Part shown: positions 1 through 6,120 of the stretch, piece by piece
How positions within the stretch are numbered: position 1 is the stretch's first letter
Layout: every line of letters begins with the position of its first letter
Assembly: GCA_030917985.1 (NCBI GenBank)
Contig: JAUPTR010000082.1
Span: 1-25,579, forward strand
Source: Pseudomonadota bacterium
Lineage (GTDB): Bacteria; Pseudomonadota; Gammaproteobacteria; Burkholderiales; SCOH01
Direction: 5' to 3'
DNA length: 25,579 bases
Program-made: the position numbers and the translations under genes
Notes under the pieces: model-generated
What the model was told of the DNA's origin: nothing
Database searches by the model: none
Seen by the model: only the letters and a program-made list of their open reading frames with translations

Positions 1-2
1 CA

Positions 3-350
3 GCCTCCGGTACCTCGGCATCAGGTGCTGCACTGGTGGCGGTTAATACTCTCGATGTGACCACCGCTACCGGTGCAACCAACGCGCTGCGTATCGTGGA
101 TAGCGCACTGGCTGCGGTGAATGGCCAACGTGCAAACTTCGGTGCACTGCAAAGCCGCTTCGAGGCAACAATCGCCAACCTGGCAACAACTGGCGAAAAT
201 CTGAGCGCTTCGCGGTCGCGGATTCGGGATGCTGACTTTGCCGCTGAAACTGCCAACCTGTCGCGTAACCAGATTCTGCAACAAGCTGGCACCGCAATGC
301 TGGCCCAAGCTAACCAGTTGCCGCAACAAGTTCTGTCTCTGCTGCGTTAA
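3..350 (+). CDS. Flagellin, C-terminal fragment (5' end outside window)
   Basis: This is the C-terminal end of a flagellin, the exported subunit that polymerises into the flagellar filament. The open frame runs in from the left edge, so the start is missing and 115 residues are visible. They form the typical flagellin C-terminal D0/D1 helix: an ALRIVDSALAAVNGQRANFGA segment, then LSASRSRIRDADFAAE and NLSRNQILQQAGTAMLAQANQ, ending LLR. This helix packs in the filament core and is the part that FliS binds. Flagellin is followed directly by flaG, fliD and fliS, a common late-flagellar order. The family is certain; which paralogue (fliC or fliA-type naming) cannot be said without the rest. A GTG at 36 is internal and is not the start. 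Confidence 0.95.
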   Translation, partial: ASGTSASGAALVAVNTLDVTTATGATNALRIVDSALAAVNGQRANFGALQSRFEATIANLATTGENLSASRSRIRDADFAAETANLSRNQILQQAGTAMLAQANQLPQQVLSLLR

Positions 351-379
351 CCGCTGAACCTGGCGGTAGTGGATAAAGT

Positions 380-404
380 GCCCGGCCAGTTAAACTGGTC
401 GGGC
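380..404 (+). terminator. Flagellin-flaG intergenic hairpin, possible weak terminator
   Basis: An 11-bp stem (380-390 with 394-404, one G-U pair) closes on a TAA loop (391-393) and starts 29 nt after the flagellin stop. The strong GC stem is terminator-like, but no T-run follows it (TCAATACC). It may act as a partial terminator or as a 3'-end stabiliser that keeps flagellin mRNA more abundant than the downstream genes. The structure is seen in the sequence; the function is inferred. Confidence 0.5.
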
Positions 405-428
405 TCAATACCATAAAGGAGATGCAAA

Positions 429-812
429 ATGAAAGTCGATGCCATCGGCTCGCAAGCGTCGCTCGGAATGAATGTCGGAGATTCGGCTTCTCAGGCAGCT
501 CGCTTGCAGCAACAAGTGTCCAAGGAAATTTCGTCAACTTCGCAGGCGGTGGCAGCTGATGCCGCACAGCCAGTAAAAAAAGCACTCGATCAGCGTCAAT
601 TAAAAGAATCTACCGAAAAGCTTAATAAGTTTGTTCAGGGTTATGCCAGTGAGCTCAAGTTTTCAGTTGATGAAGATTCGGGTATTGGACTGGTAAAAGT
701 GATTGATACCCAGTCGAAGGAAGTCATTCGGCAGATTCCTTCAGAAGAGGTTGTGGCTATTGCCCAGAGTATTGAAAAACTGCAGGGTTTGTTGTTGCGG
801 CAAAAAGCCTGA
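429..812 (+). CDS. flaG: FlaG family flagellar protein
   Basis: This is a 127-residue protein of the FlaG family, usually encoded between flagellin and fliD and linked to control of filament length. The conserved FlaG domain fills the second half, roughly residues 57-127: a LNKFVQGYASELKFSVDEDS stretch, then a KVIDTQSKEVIRQIPSEEV core and a C-terminal helix. The first 55 residues are Gln/Ala/Ser-rich and look disordered. The ATG at 429 has a good Shine-Dalgarno (AAGGAG, about 417-422) and matches the normal family length of 120-150. Its stop codon lies inside a long hairpin that also abuts the fliD ribosome-binding site, so expression of the two genes may be linked. The biochemical role of FlaG is not well defined in any organism. 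Confidence 0.93.
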   Translation: MKVDAIGSQASLGMNVGDSASQAARLQQQVSKEISSTSQAVAADAAQPVKKALDQRQLKESTEKLNKFVQGYASELKFSVDEDSGIGLVKVIDTQSKEVIRQIPSEEVVAIAQSIEKLQGLLLRQKA

Positions 813-833
813 TTTAGTCAGGCCTTTTGCCGC
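797..833 (+). promoter_or_regulatory. Long stem-loop across the flaG stop, abutting the fliD RBS
   Basis: A near-perfect inverted repeat pairs 797-812 with 818-833 (15 of 16 positions, A806/C824 mismatched) around a 5-nt TTTAG loop. The left arm includes the last flaG codons and its TGA (810-812). The right arm ends directly before the AGGAG Shine-Dalgarno of fliD (834-838). The ribosome ending flaG would melt the stem. Only four T residues lie within the right arm and none follow, so it is not a canonical terminator. A role in RNA processing, stability or flaG/fliD coupling is inferred. Confidence 0.6.
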
Positions 834-845
834 AGGAGAATTATC

Positions 846-2900
846 ATGGCGATCTCGTCCCCCGGAATTGGTTCTAACCTTGATGTGAACGGCATCGTGT
901 CGCAGTTGATGGCAGTTGAACAGCAGCCATTGACAGCGCTTGCGAGGAAAGAAGCGACGCAGCAGAACAAGATTGCTGCCTACGGTGCCCTCAAGGGGTC
1001 GTTAACCGCGTTGCAGGGTGCGTTGAGCGGCTTGTCCGATGCATCCAAGTTTCAGCAGTCCAAAAATGTGGCTGTCAACGATACTTCAATGTTGACGGCA
1101 AGCGCGACCTCTATCGCGAGTGCCGGTAGTTATGCGGTTGAAGTGACCAAATTGGCTCAGTCGCAAAAGTTGCTTGCAGCGGGCCAGGCTAGCAGCACTG
1201 CCGTAGTGGGCAGCGGTACGCTTACATTCAGTTTCGGTACCGTTGACAAGTCTGCGGGTAGCTTTGATAGCGTGACCGGTAAGTATACGGATGCAACTTT
1301 CACGGGTAACGGCGCAGCAGCAAAAACCGTAACTATCGATGCCAGCAATAATTCGCTGGAGGGGATTCGCGATGCGATCAATAAAGCGGGGATCGGCGTA
1401 ACGGCTTCAGTCCTTAATGATGGTTCGGGCAGCCCTTACCGCCTGTCTTTGTCGACCAACAGTTCCGGTGCAACAAACAGCCTGAAGATTGATGTGACGG
1501 GTGATCCCGCGTTGCAGGCCCTGTTGGCTCATAATCCCGCAGCCAACGCAGGCCAGGCATTGCAGGAAACCGTTACCGCGCAGAATGCGGAATTCAAGCT
1601 GGATGGCGTGACAATCAGCAAGGCCAGTAATACTGTAACGGACGTGATTCAGGGGGTTACGCTGAATCTGCTTAAGGCTAACGTCGGCTCTGCCGCCAGG
1701 GTAACTGTATCGACAGGTTCAGCCAATATCGCCGACCCGCTGAGCTCTTTCGTCAAGGCATATAACGATCTGAACAAGCAGATTACGGATATGACTGCGT
1801 ATGATCCAAAAACCAAGCAAGGTGGTGTCTTGCTCGGTGATAGTGCTGTTCGGACGATTCAGAACCAGTTGCGTAATGCACTCAACCAGACGGTTGAAGG
1901 TGTCTCGACCAGCTACAATAGCCTGTCAAAGATTGGTGTGGCGTTTCAGAAAGACGGCTCGCTGCTGGTTGATAATGCCAAGCTTCAGGCGGCAACGAGC
2001 AATGCATTTAATGATGTTGTCTCACTGCTTTCCAACTTTGGTACCACCACCGATACCTTGGTCAAGTACAACTCCGCCACGACGTCGACCAAAGCCGGTA
2101 CCTATGATGTCGCGTTGACTGCATTGGCCAGCAAAGGTACTGCGGTTGGTTCGGCTGTCTCTGTTTCCAACGGTGTTGATATTACTGCAGGCGTAAATGA
2201 TAGCCTGACTGTTACCCTTGATAACATTACAGCGACCGTTACACTGGGGGCGGGTAACTATTCCACACTGGATGCGTTGACGGCTGAAATTCAGTCAAAA
2301 ATCAATGCGGCCACCGAGTTTCGCGATGCCGGAAATACGCTGGCGATTACCGGAACCGGATCAGTAGGCACCGGCGGAACCTCGTCTTCATTTACCTTGA
2401 CGGCAACCTCAAACCGTTATGGCTCAACATCAAATGTCAATTTGAGTGGATCGGCGTTCAACTCGCTATTCGGTGCCGCCGCATTGACGACAGCTGCCGG
2501 CGTTGATGTGGCGGGGTCAATTGGTGGTTTTGCCGCGACTGGTTCAGGCCAGAAGTTAACGGCTAACACCGGTCCTGCGTCGGGCTTGTCTTTGACAATC
2601 ACTGGCGGTACTGTACCTGCAGATCGTGGCACGGTGACCTATACTCGGGGCCTTGGAGGACAACTCAACACGCTGATGGGGCAGTTGCTTGGCTCTACTG
2701 GTCCTATCGATGCAAAAACCAGCGGTCTGAATTCCAGCATCGAAGATATTGGCCGCCAGCGGGAAACGCTCAATCGGCGTTTGCAGGATATCGAAAAGCG
2801 TTATCGCACGCAGTTTAGCAATCTGGATGTGTTGCTGGGCAATATGTCCCGCACATCATCATATCTGACACAACAGTTGGCAGCGCTCACAGCAGGCTAG
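846..2900 (+). CDS. fliD: Flagellar hook-associated protein 2, filament cap (FliD)
   Basis: FliD (HAP2) is exported and forms the cap at the filament tip, where it helps incoming flagellin fold. The N-terminal domain is clear at residues 5-100 (SSPGIGSNLDVNGIVSQLM onward), and the C-terminal FliD domain covers about 245-684, ending in a coiled-coil helix (SSIEDIGRQRETLNRRLQDI). Two flagellin hook-IN-type segments are visible, near residues 245-290 and 451-490. At 684 residues it is about 200 longer than common FliDs of 450-480. The excess is a Ser/Thr/Gly-rich region around residues 415-610, probably the surface-exposed D2/D3-type head. The ATG at 846 has AGGAG 7 nt upstream. fliS follows after 29 nt. 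Confidence 0.96.
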   Translation: MAISSPGIGSNLDVNGIVSQLMAVEQQPLTALARKEATQQNKIAAYGALKGSLTALQGALSGLSDASKFQQSKNVAVNDTSMLTASATSIASAGSYAVEVTKLAQSQKLLAAGQASSTAVVGSGTLTFSFGTVDKSAGSFDSVTGKYTDATFTGNGAAAKTVTIDASNNSLEGIRDAINKAGIGVTASVLNDGSGSPYRLSLSTNSSGATNSLKIDVTGDPALQALLAHNPAANAGQALQETVTAQNAEFKLDGVTISKASNTVTDVIQGVTLNLLKANVGSAARVTVSTGSANIADPLSSFVKAYNDLNKQITDMTAYDPKTKQGGVLLGDSAVRTIQNQLRNALNQTVEGVSTSYNSLSKIGVAFQKDGSLLVDNAKLQAATSNAFNDVVSLLSNFGTTTDTLVKYNSATTSTKAGTYDVALTALASKGTAVGSAVSVSNGVDITAGVNDSLTVTLDNITATVTLGAGNYSTLDALTAEIQSKINAATEFRDAGNTLAITGTGSVGTGGTSSSFTLTATSNRYGSTSNVNLSGSAFNSLFGAAALTTAAGVDVAGSIGGFAATGSGQKLTANTGPASGLSLTITGGTVPADRGTVTYTRGLGGQLNTLMGQLLGSTGPIDAKTSGLNSSIEDIGRQRETLNRRLQDIEKRYRTQFSNLDVLLGNMSRTSSYLTQQLAALTAG

Positions 2901-2929
2901 ACGTGCACACTGTGTTAGGAAACAGGCTT

Positions 2930-3382
2930 ATGAACCCAAATACCTACAGCGCACTTAACGCCTACACTCGTTCGGCGCTGGAAATGGAAGTCAATTCCGC
3001 GAACCCACATCGCCTGATCCTGATGTTGTTCGATGGCGCGTTGGCGGCCATTGCCGCTGCCAAGGGCCAGATTCAGCGCCAGCAAACTGGTGAAAAGGGT
3101 GTGATGCTGTCCAAGGCTATTTCGATTATCGAAGAAGGGTTGCGGCTATCGCTGGACAAAACTGCCGGCGGGCAATTGGCGGAGCAACTGGATGCCTTGT
3201 ACGAATATATGTCGCATCGCTTGTTGATGGCCAATATCAACAATGATGTTGCGGCAATTGATGAGGTCACGGCGTTGCTGAATACGTTGCGTGATGCCTG
3301 GCAGCAAATCGGTGGACCCTCCCCGGCAACCGCACCAGCACCGCAGCCAGGACAGGCTGCAGCCAGTTATGGCAAGATCTGA
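2930..3382 (+). CDS. fliS: Flagellin export chaperone FliS
   Basis: FliS binds the disordered C-terminus of cytoplasmic flagellin and keeps it unpolymerised until export. The 150-residue product begins MNPNTYSALNAYTRSALEME and contains the family hallmark HRLILMLFDGALAAIAAAKG, followed by the four-helix core with SKAISIIEEGLRLSLD and LYEYMSHRLLMANINND. A Pro/Ala-rich tail (about residues 125-145) extends past the usual 125-135 residues. I chose the ATG at 2930 over an in-frame GTG at 2903, because homology begins at MNPN and an AGGA lies 9 nt upstream. The 3' end overlaps the next gene by 14 nt, which suggests translational coupling. Confidence 0.95.
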   Translation: MNPNTYSALNAYTRSALEMEVNSANPHRLILMLFDGALAAIAAAKGQIQRQQTGEKGVMLSKAISIIEEGLRLSLDKTAGGQLAEQLDALYEYMSHRLLMANINNDVAAIDEVTALLNTLRDAWQQIGGPSPATAPAPQPGQAAASYGKI

Positions 3383-3722
3383 AGATCAGGCTGTTGCCGT
3401 ACTGGCTCAGCTTCAGCTGATTGTGCTGTCCAGTAAGCAGATGCAGGCTTATGCAGAAGCTGAAGAATGGGATCGCCTGATCAGTGAGGATGTGCGGCGT
3501 TTGCAGCTACAGGCTGTGCTTCAGTCTTGCGCCTGGCCTGATGATAGTTGGCAGGCCCGGGAGCGGGAGCGTGCAACTGACCTGCTGCAACAGATTCTGG
3601 CCTGTAATGCCGCGATTGAATTGCACGCTGGGGCTTGGCGCGATGAGTTGCGCTCCATTCTTGCTGAGGCGAGAATATCTACTCGCGTTTCCAGCGCTTA
3701 CGCCAGCAATTCCGGCGCTTGA
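3369..3722 (+). CDS. fliT: FliT-like flagellar chaperone
   Basis: This 117-residue, largely helical, charged protein is encoded directly after fliS and overlaps it by 14 nt. That is the place of fliT, the cytoplasmic chaperone for the FliD cap protein, in many proteobacteria. Visible features are heptad-like helices (AVLAQLQLIVLSSKQMQAYA, EEWDRLISEDVRRLQLQ), including the EWD/LI pattern common in FliT-like proteins, and a later helix ERATDLLQQILACNAAIEL. FliT sequences diverge strongly, so the name rests mainly on length, helical nature and position. The ATG at 3369 avoids a longer overlap with fliS. A generic small flagellar chaperone is the alternative. Confidence 0.7.
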   Translation: MARSEDQAVAVLAQLQLIVLSSKQMQAYAEAEEWDRLISEDVRRLQLQAVLQSCAWPDDSWQARERERATDLLQQILACNAAIELHAGAWRDELRSILAEARISTRVSSAYASNSGA

Positions 3723-3975
3723 ATGATTTCCGGGCGGCAGGCCGCCGGGTCTTCGGCTACAGGCATCAGCAAAATAACTGCACGAGGACAGCATTGCGCA
3801 TTCCCGGTTTTCATGAAGTGCACCTTACGATGGGAATGCAATTAAATTTCGCTGTCTCTTCTTGCCGGCGGGCCCGATGGCAGGTCGTACTTGAGACTGA
3901 ATGATTTGCTGCGCTAGCACGAGACTCGGCCAATATTTGGTCGCGTTGTCGTTGCATTGCCCCGCTATAGGTCTC
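3723..3975 (+). other. Structured intergenic region without a convincing gene
   Basis: No ORF here looks protein-like. The stretch is rich in inverted repeats. CCGGGCGGC/GCCGCCGGG lies just after the fliT stop, around 3730-3750, with one mismatch and a very short loop. GCATTCCC (3798-3805) pairs with GGGAATGC (3832-3839), or alternatively as an 11-bp bulged stem across 3793-3842. CGGCCAA (3927-3933) pairs with TTGGTCG (3937-3943) around a TAT loop. A terminator follows at 3976-4002. It could be a long 3' UTR of the fliS-fliT transcript or an uncharacterised small RNA. No good promoter was found inside it. Confidence 0.4.
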
Positions 3976-4002
3976 AAAAGCGGGTAATCTGCCCGCGTTT
4001 TT
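3976..4002 (+). terminator. Intrinsic terminator, probably bidirectional
   Basis: GCGGG (3980-3984) pairs with CCCGC (3992-3996) around a 7-nt loop, flanked by AAAA on the left and GTTTTT (3997-4002) on the right. The plus-strand U-tract makes it a good end for the flagellin-flaG-fliD-fliS-fliT transcript, or for a small RNA upstream. The A-run gives a weaker U-tract on the minus strand. Confidence 0.75.
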
Positions 4003-4044
4003 CACTCGACTCGCGACGATCGCTCAGGCCCGACAGGCTGCTAG

Positions 4045-4072
4045 TTGTTTTGGTTTGCCAGGATTTTATAAC
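4045..4072 (+). promoter_or_regulatory. Candidate sigma-70-type promoter for the DUF2802-fliK-flhB-like block
   Basis: TTGTTT (4045-4050) and TATAAC (4067-4072) are separated by 16 nt. They lie downstream of the terminator and 32 nt before the next start codon. The -10 box is fair and the -35 box is poor. Position supports it, because the preceding transcript should have ended. I saw no convincing sigma-28 (TAAA...GCCGATAA) or sigma-54 (GG-N10-GC) match here. Confidence 0.35.
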
Positions 4073-4104
4073 TGTTAATTTTTCTGACCGCACTCGTAAA
4101 TAAT

Positions 4105-4527
4105 ATGGAATCGATCGTAATTACCTGGCGGGAGCTTCTGCTGCTTGCAGCTATTGCGATCTTCGTCTATGTCGCAGAGGCGGTGATGTTTTTGTTGAAG
4201 CTGAAAAAAATCCGCCCAAGCCAGAGTGCCGTCGACCTTTCCCCTATTCAGTCGCAAATCGATAGTCTTTCGGAGCGTCTGGATTTGCTGCAGCAGTCCA
4301 TTGCAGTTCTGGCGGTGCGGCCGGTTGAGCGGCACGAGCCACTCCGGCAGGAGTCGGTGTCAACAGCTGAAACCGCCCCCCCCGTCCGCGAAGCGCCTTC
4401 TGCCTACAGTAAAGCCATAGAGTTGGCGCGTCAGGGGCTTGATCCTGATAGCTTGGCCCAGCGATGCGGTATTTCCCGGGGTGAGGCAGAGTTGATCATT
4501 GCTCTTCACAGGTTTGACTCCGCATGA
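4105..4527 (+). CDS. DUF2802 domain protein with N-terminal membrane anchor
   Basis: The protein has 140 residues. A single hydrophobic helix at about residues 8-31 (LLLLAAIAIFVYVAEAVMFLL) is followed by a basic KLKK turn, which suggests an N-terminal anchor with the rest in the cytoplasm. Residues 45-70 form a short coiled coil (IQSQIDSLSERLDLLQQSI). Residues 71-98 are a Pro/Glu-rich linker. The C-terminus (about 99-140; AIELARQGLDPDSLAQRCGI then SRGEAELIIALHR) is the helix-turn-helix-like DUF2802 signature. The family is of unknown function and is often seen beside flagellar or chemotaxis genes. The ATG at 4105 has no clear Shine-Dalgarno, which is odd for the first gene of a block. Its TGA overlaps the next ATG (ATGA), so it is coupled to the fliK-like gene. 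Confidence 0.8.
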   Translation: MESIVITWRELLLLAAIAIFVYVAEAVMFLLKLKKIRPSQSAVDLSPIQSQIDSLSERLDLLQQSIAVLAVRPVERHEPLRQESVSTAETAPPVREAPSAYSKAIELARQGLDPDSLAQRCGISRGEAELIIALHRFDSA

Positions 4528-5810
4528 TGCACAACGACGGCATGAGCCAGCTTGATCTGCTGGTCAAGCGTTTTTCCCCGCCGTTATTGGAAGTTTCTCG
4601 CGACTCACGGGAAGAACCGAAGCTTGCTCCCGGTGAGCGGGTGCAGGCCCATGTGCTGGCCAGCTTGCCCAATGGCCGTTTTCAGGTGCTGATCAAGAAT
4701 CAGGTATTGGATATGAATTTGCCTGCCAATACCCAGCCAGGTGAACAACTAGACTTATCTGTTGTAAAGAACCAGCCGCGTTTGACGTTTGCGTTCACCC
4801 GTGATTTGCAGCAAGCCTTGCCTGTCTTGGCGCCAGAAGTCAAGTTGAGTGATGCGGTGAAATATCTGGGTGCATTGTTACAGCGGGTGGAAGATGCGCC
4901 GGATGGCACGCTAAAGCCAGCCTTGATACAGTCGCCGCCTTTGATTGCTGGTGCAGTGAATGCACCGGATGGCGCCACGCTGGCTCAGAATCTGCAGCAG
5001 CGTTTGAGTCAGAGTGGTGTTTTTTTTGAGTCGCATCAAGCCGAGTGGGTGGTGGGTCAACGTTCACTCGGGCAGTTGCTGCAAGAGCCTCAGGCCCGAA
5101 TGGGGCAGGAGCCACAATCCGCTGTTGCACAGGTGCAGAAGGGCGTTTCTCTGCCAGGTGCTCCGGCAGCAGAAGCTATTCAGGAGCAGATGCAGGCTGC
5201 CCCATTAGATAAGAATAGAATCGCGCCTAGGTTGGGTCTGCCCGGTGCTCCGGCAGCAGAAGCTATTCAGGAGCAGATGCAGGCTGCCCAGTTGGATAAT
5301 AATAGAATCGCTCCTGGGTTGGGTCTGCCAGGTGCTCCGGCAGCAGAAGCTGTTCAAGAGCAGGTGCAGGCCATCCCTTTAGACAAGAACATTGCCGCGA
5401 CCTCGTTGGACCAGCCCGCACGCCTGGTATCCAATTTGCAACCATCAGAGCAATTGCAGTTGCGTGAACTGGTGCAGCAGCAACTCAGCCTTCTTGATAC
5501 CAGACAATTGACCTGGACGGGATTGGCCTGGCCTGGTCAGCCACTCGAGTGGCTGGTGCAGGAGAGGCAGGCGGATCCAGGAACCGGAGATGGGCAAACC
5601 ACGGTCTGGTTTTCCCGTCTCAAACTTGATATGCCGAATCTGGGTGAGGTGGTGGCTTCTGTCTCCTTGCTTCCGGGCGGTGTGCAAGTTCATTTCCAAT
5701 CCACCCAGGAAACAGCGAGATTGTTGCACAGCCAGAAATCTCGCCTGTTTGATCAATTGGCTGCTGCCGGGCTGAACTTGCTGGGGGCATCGGTGAATGA
5801 CGAACAATAA
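4524..5810 (+). CDS. fliK: FliK-type flagellar hook-length control protein with tandem repeats
   Basis: FliK is the exported ruler that measures hook length and then triggers the FlhB substrate switch. This 428-residue protein has the expected plan. There is a poorly conserved, Gln/Pro-rich N-terminal and middle part, then a C-terminal Flg_hook domain at about residues 345-425 (TVWFSRLKLDMPNLGEVVAS, SVSLLPGGVQVHFQ, LFDQLAAAGLNLLGASV). The middle carries three 29-residue tandem repeats at residues 210-296 (LPGAPAAEAIQEQMQA...), likely part of the ruler. The start ATG overlaps the DUF2802 stop by 4 nt, and the end overlaps the FlhB-like gene by 14 nt. The sequence is divergent, and a main fliK may exist elsewhere, so orthology to the E. 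coli gene is not certain. Gene order and domain support the role. Confidence 0.8.
   Translation: MMHNDGMSQLDLLVKRFSPPLLEVSRDSREEPKLAPGERVQAHVLASLPNGRFQVLIKNQVLDMNLPANTQPGEQLDLSVVKNQPRLTFAFTRDLQQALPVLAPEVKLSDAVKYLGALLQRVEDAPDGTLKPALIQSPPLIAGAVNAPDGATLAQNLQQRLSQSGVFFESHQAEWVVGQRSLGQLLQEPQARMGQEPQSAVAQVQKGVSLPGAPAAEAIQEQMQAAPLDKNRIAPRLGLPGAPAAEAIQEQMQAAQLDNNRIAPGLGLPGAPAAEAVQEQVQAIPLDKNIAATSLDQPARLVSNLQPSEQLQLRELVQQQLSLLDTRQLTWTGLAWPGQPLEWLVQERQADPGTGDGQTTVWFSRLKLDMPNLGEVVASVSLLPGGVQVHFQSTQETARLLHSQKSRLFDQLAAAGLNLLGASVNDEQ
5151..5411 (+). repeat. Three tandem 87-bp repeats inside the fliK-like gene
   Basis: Three in-frame 87-bp units start at 5151, 5238 and 5325, each encoding about 29 residues that begin LPGAPAAEA. 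I count about 7 base differences between units 1 and 2. Unit 3 keeps the first half but diverges after about 50 bases. This pattern fits recent in-frame duplication. Copy number could vary between strains. Confidence 0.95.
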
Positions 5811-6120
5811 AGACCCCCAGCGCCAAATGGCCGTGGCGCTGGCCTATCAGTCAGGGCAGGCAGCCCCGAAGGTTGTCGCAAAAGGGCGGGGCTTGCTGGC
5901 CGAAATGATCATTGAGAGGGCGCGCGAAGCCGGCTTGTTTGTTCACGAATCACCAGAGATGGTTTCGTTGCTGATGCAGGTTGACCTTGATCAGCATATT
6001 CCGCCGGAACTCTATCGGGCAGTGGCGGAATTGCTGGCATTTATCTATTTGCTGGAAAAAGGCGCTGCAACCCCTGATCTGGCGCCAACAATTTCGCTTG
6101 ATCTGAAAGAAGACGAATGA
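5797..6120 (+). CDS. Stand-alone FlhB C-terminal-domain homologue (EscU/YscU/HrcU family)
   Basis: This 107-residue soluble protein matches only the cytoplasmic C-terminal domain of FlhB, the export-apparatus specificity switch. Family landmarks are MAVALAYQSGQAAPKVVAKG, then GLLAEMIIERAREAGLFVHE, and IPPELYRAVAELLAFIYLLE. The autocleavage NPTH motif of true FlhB is absent: the equivalent stretch reads from YQSGQAAPKVVAKG. It therefore should not self-cleave. Small proteins like this (sometimes called FlhB2, FlhX or YlqH-like) often follow a fliK-like gene, and substitution for the FlhB C-terminal domain has been proposed for some. It overlaps the fliK-like gene by 14 nt and the next gene by 4 nt, so it sits in a tightly coupled string. 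Confidence 0.88.
   Translation: MTNNKDPQRQMAVALAYQSGQAAPKVVAKGRGLLAEMIIERAREAGLFVHESPEMVSLLMQVDLDQHIPPELYRAVAELLAFIYLLEKGAATPDLAPTISLDLKEDE

Noticed and set aside
3719..3904. 61-codon plus-strand ORF after the fliT-like gene
   Set aside because: It has no Shine-Dalgarno and no recognisable motif, and it overlaps strong inverted repeats; probably not coding.
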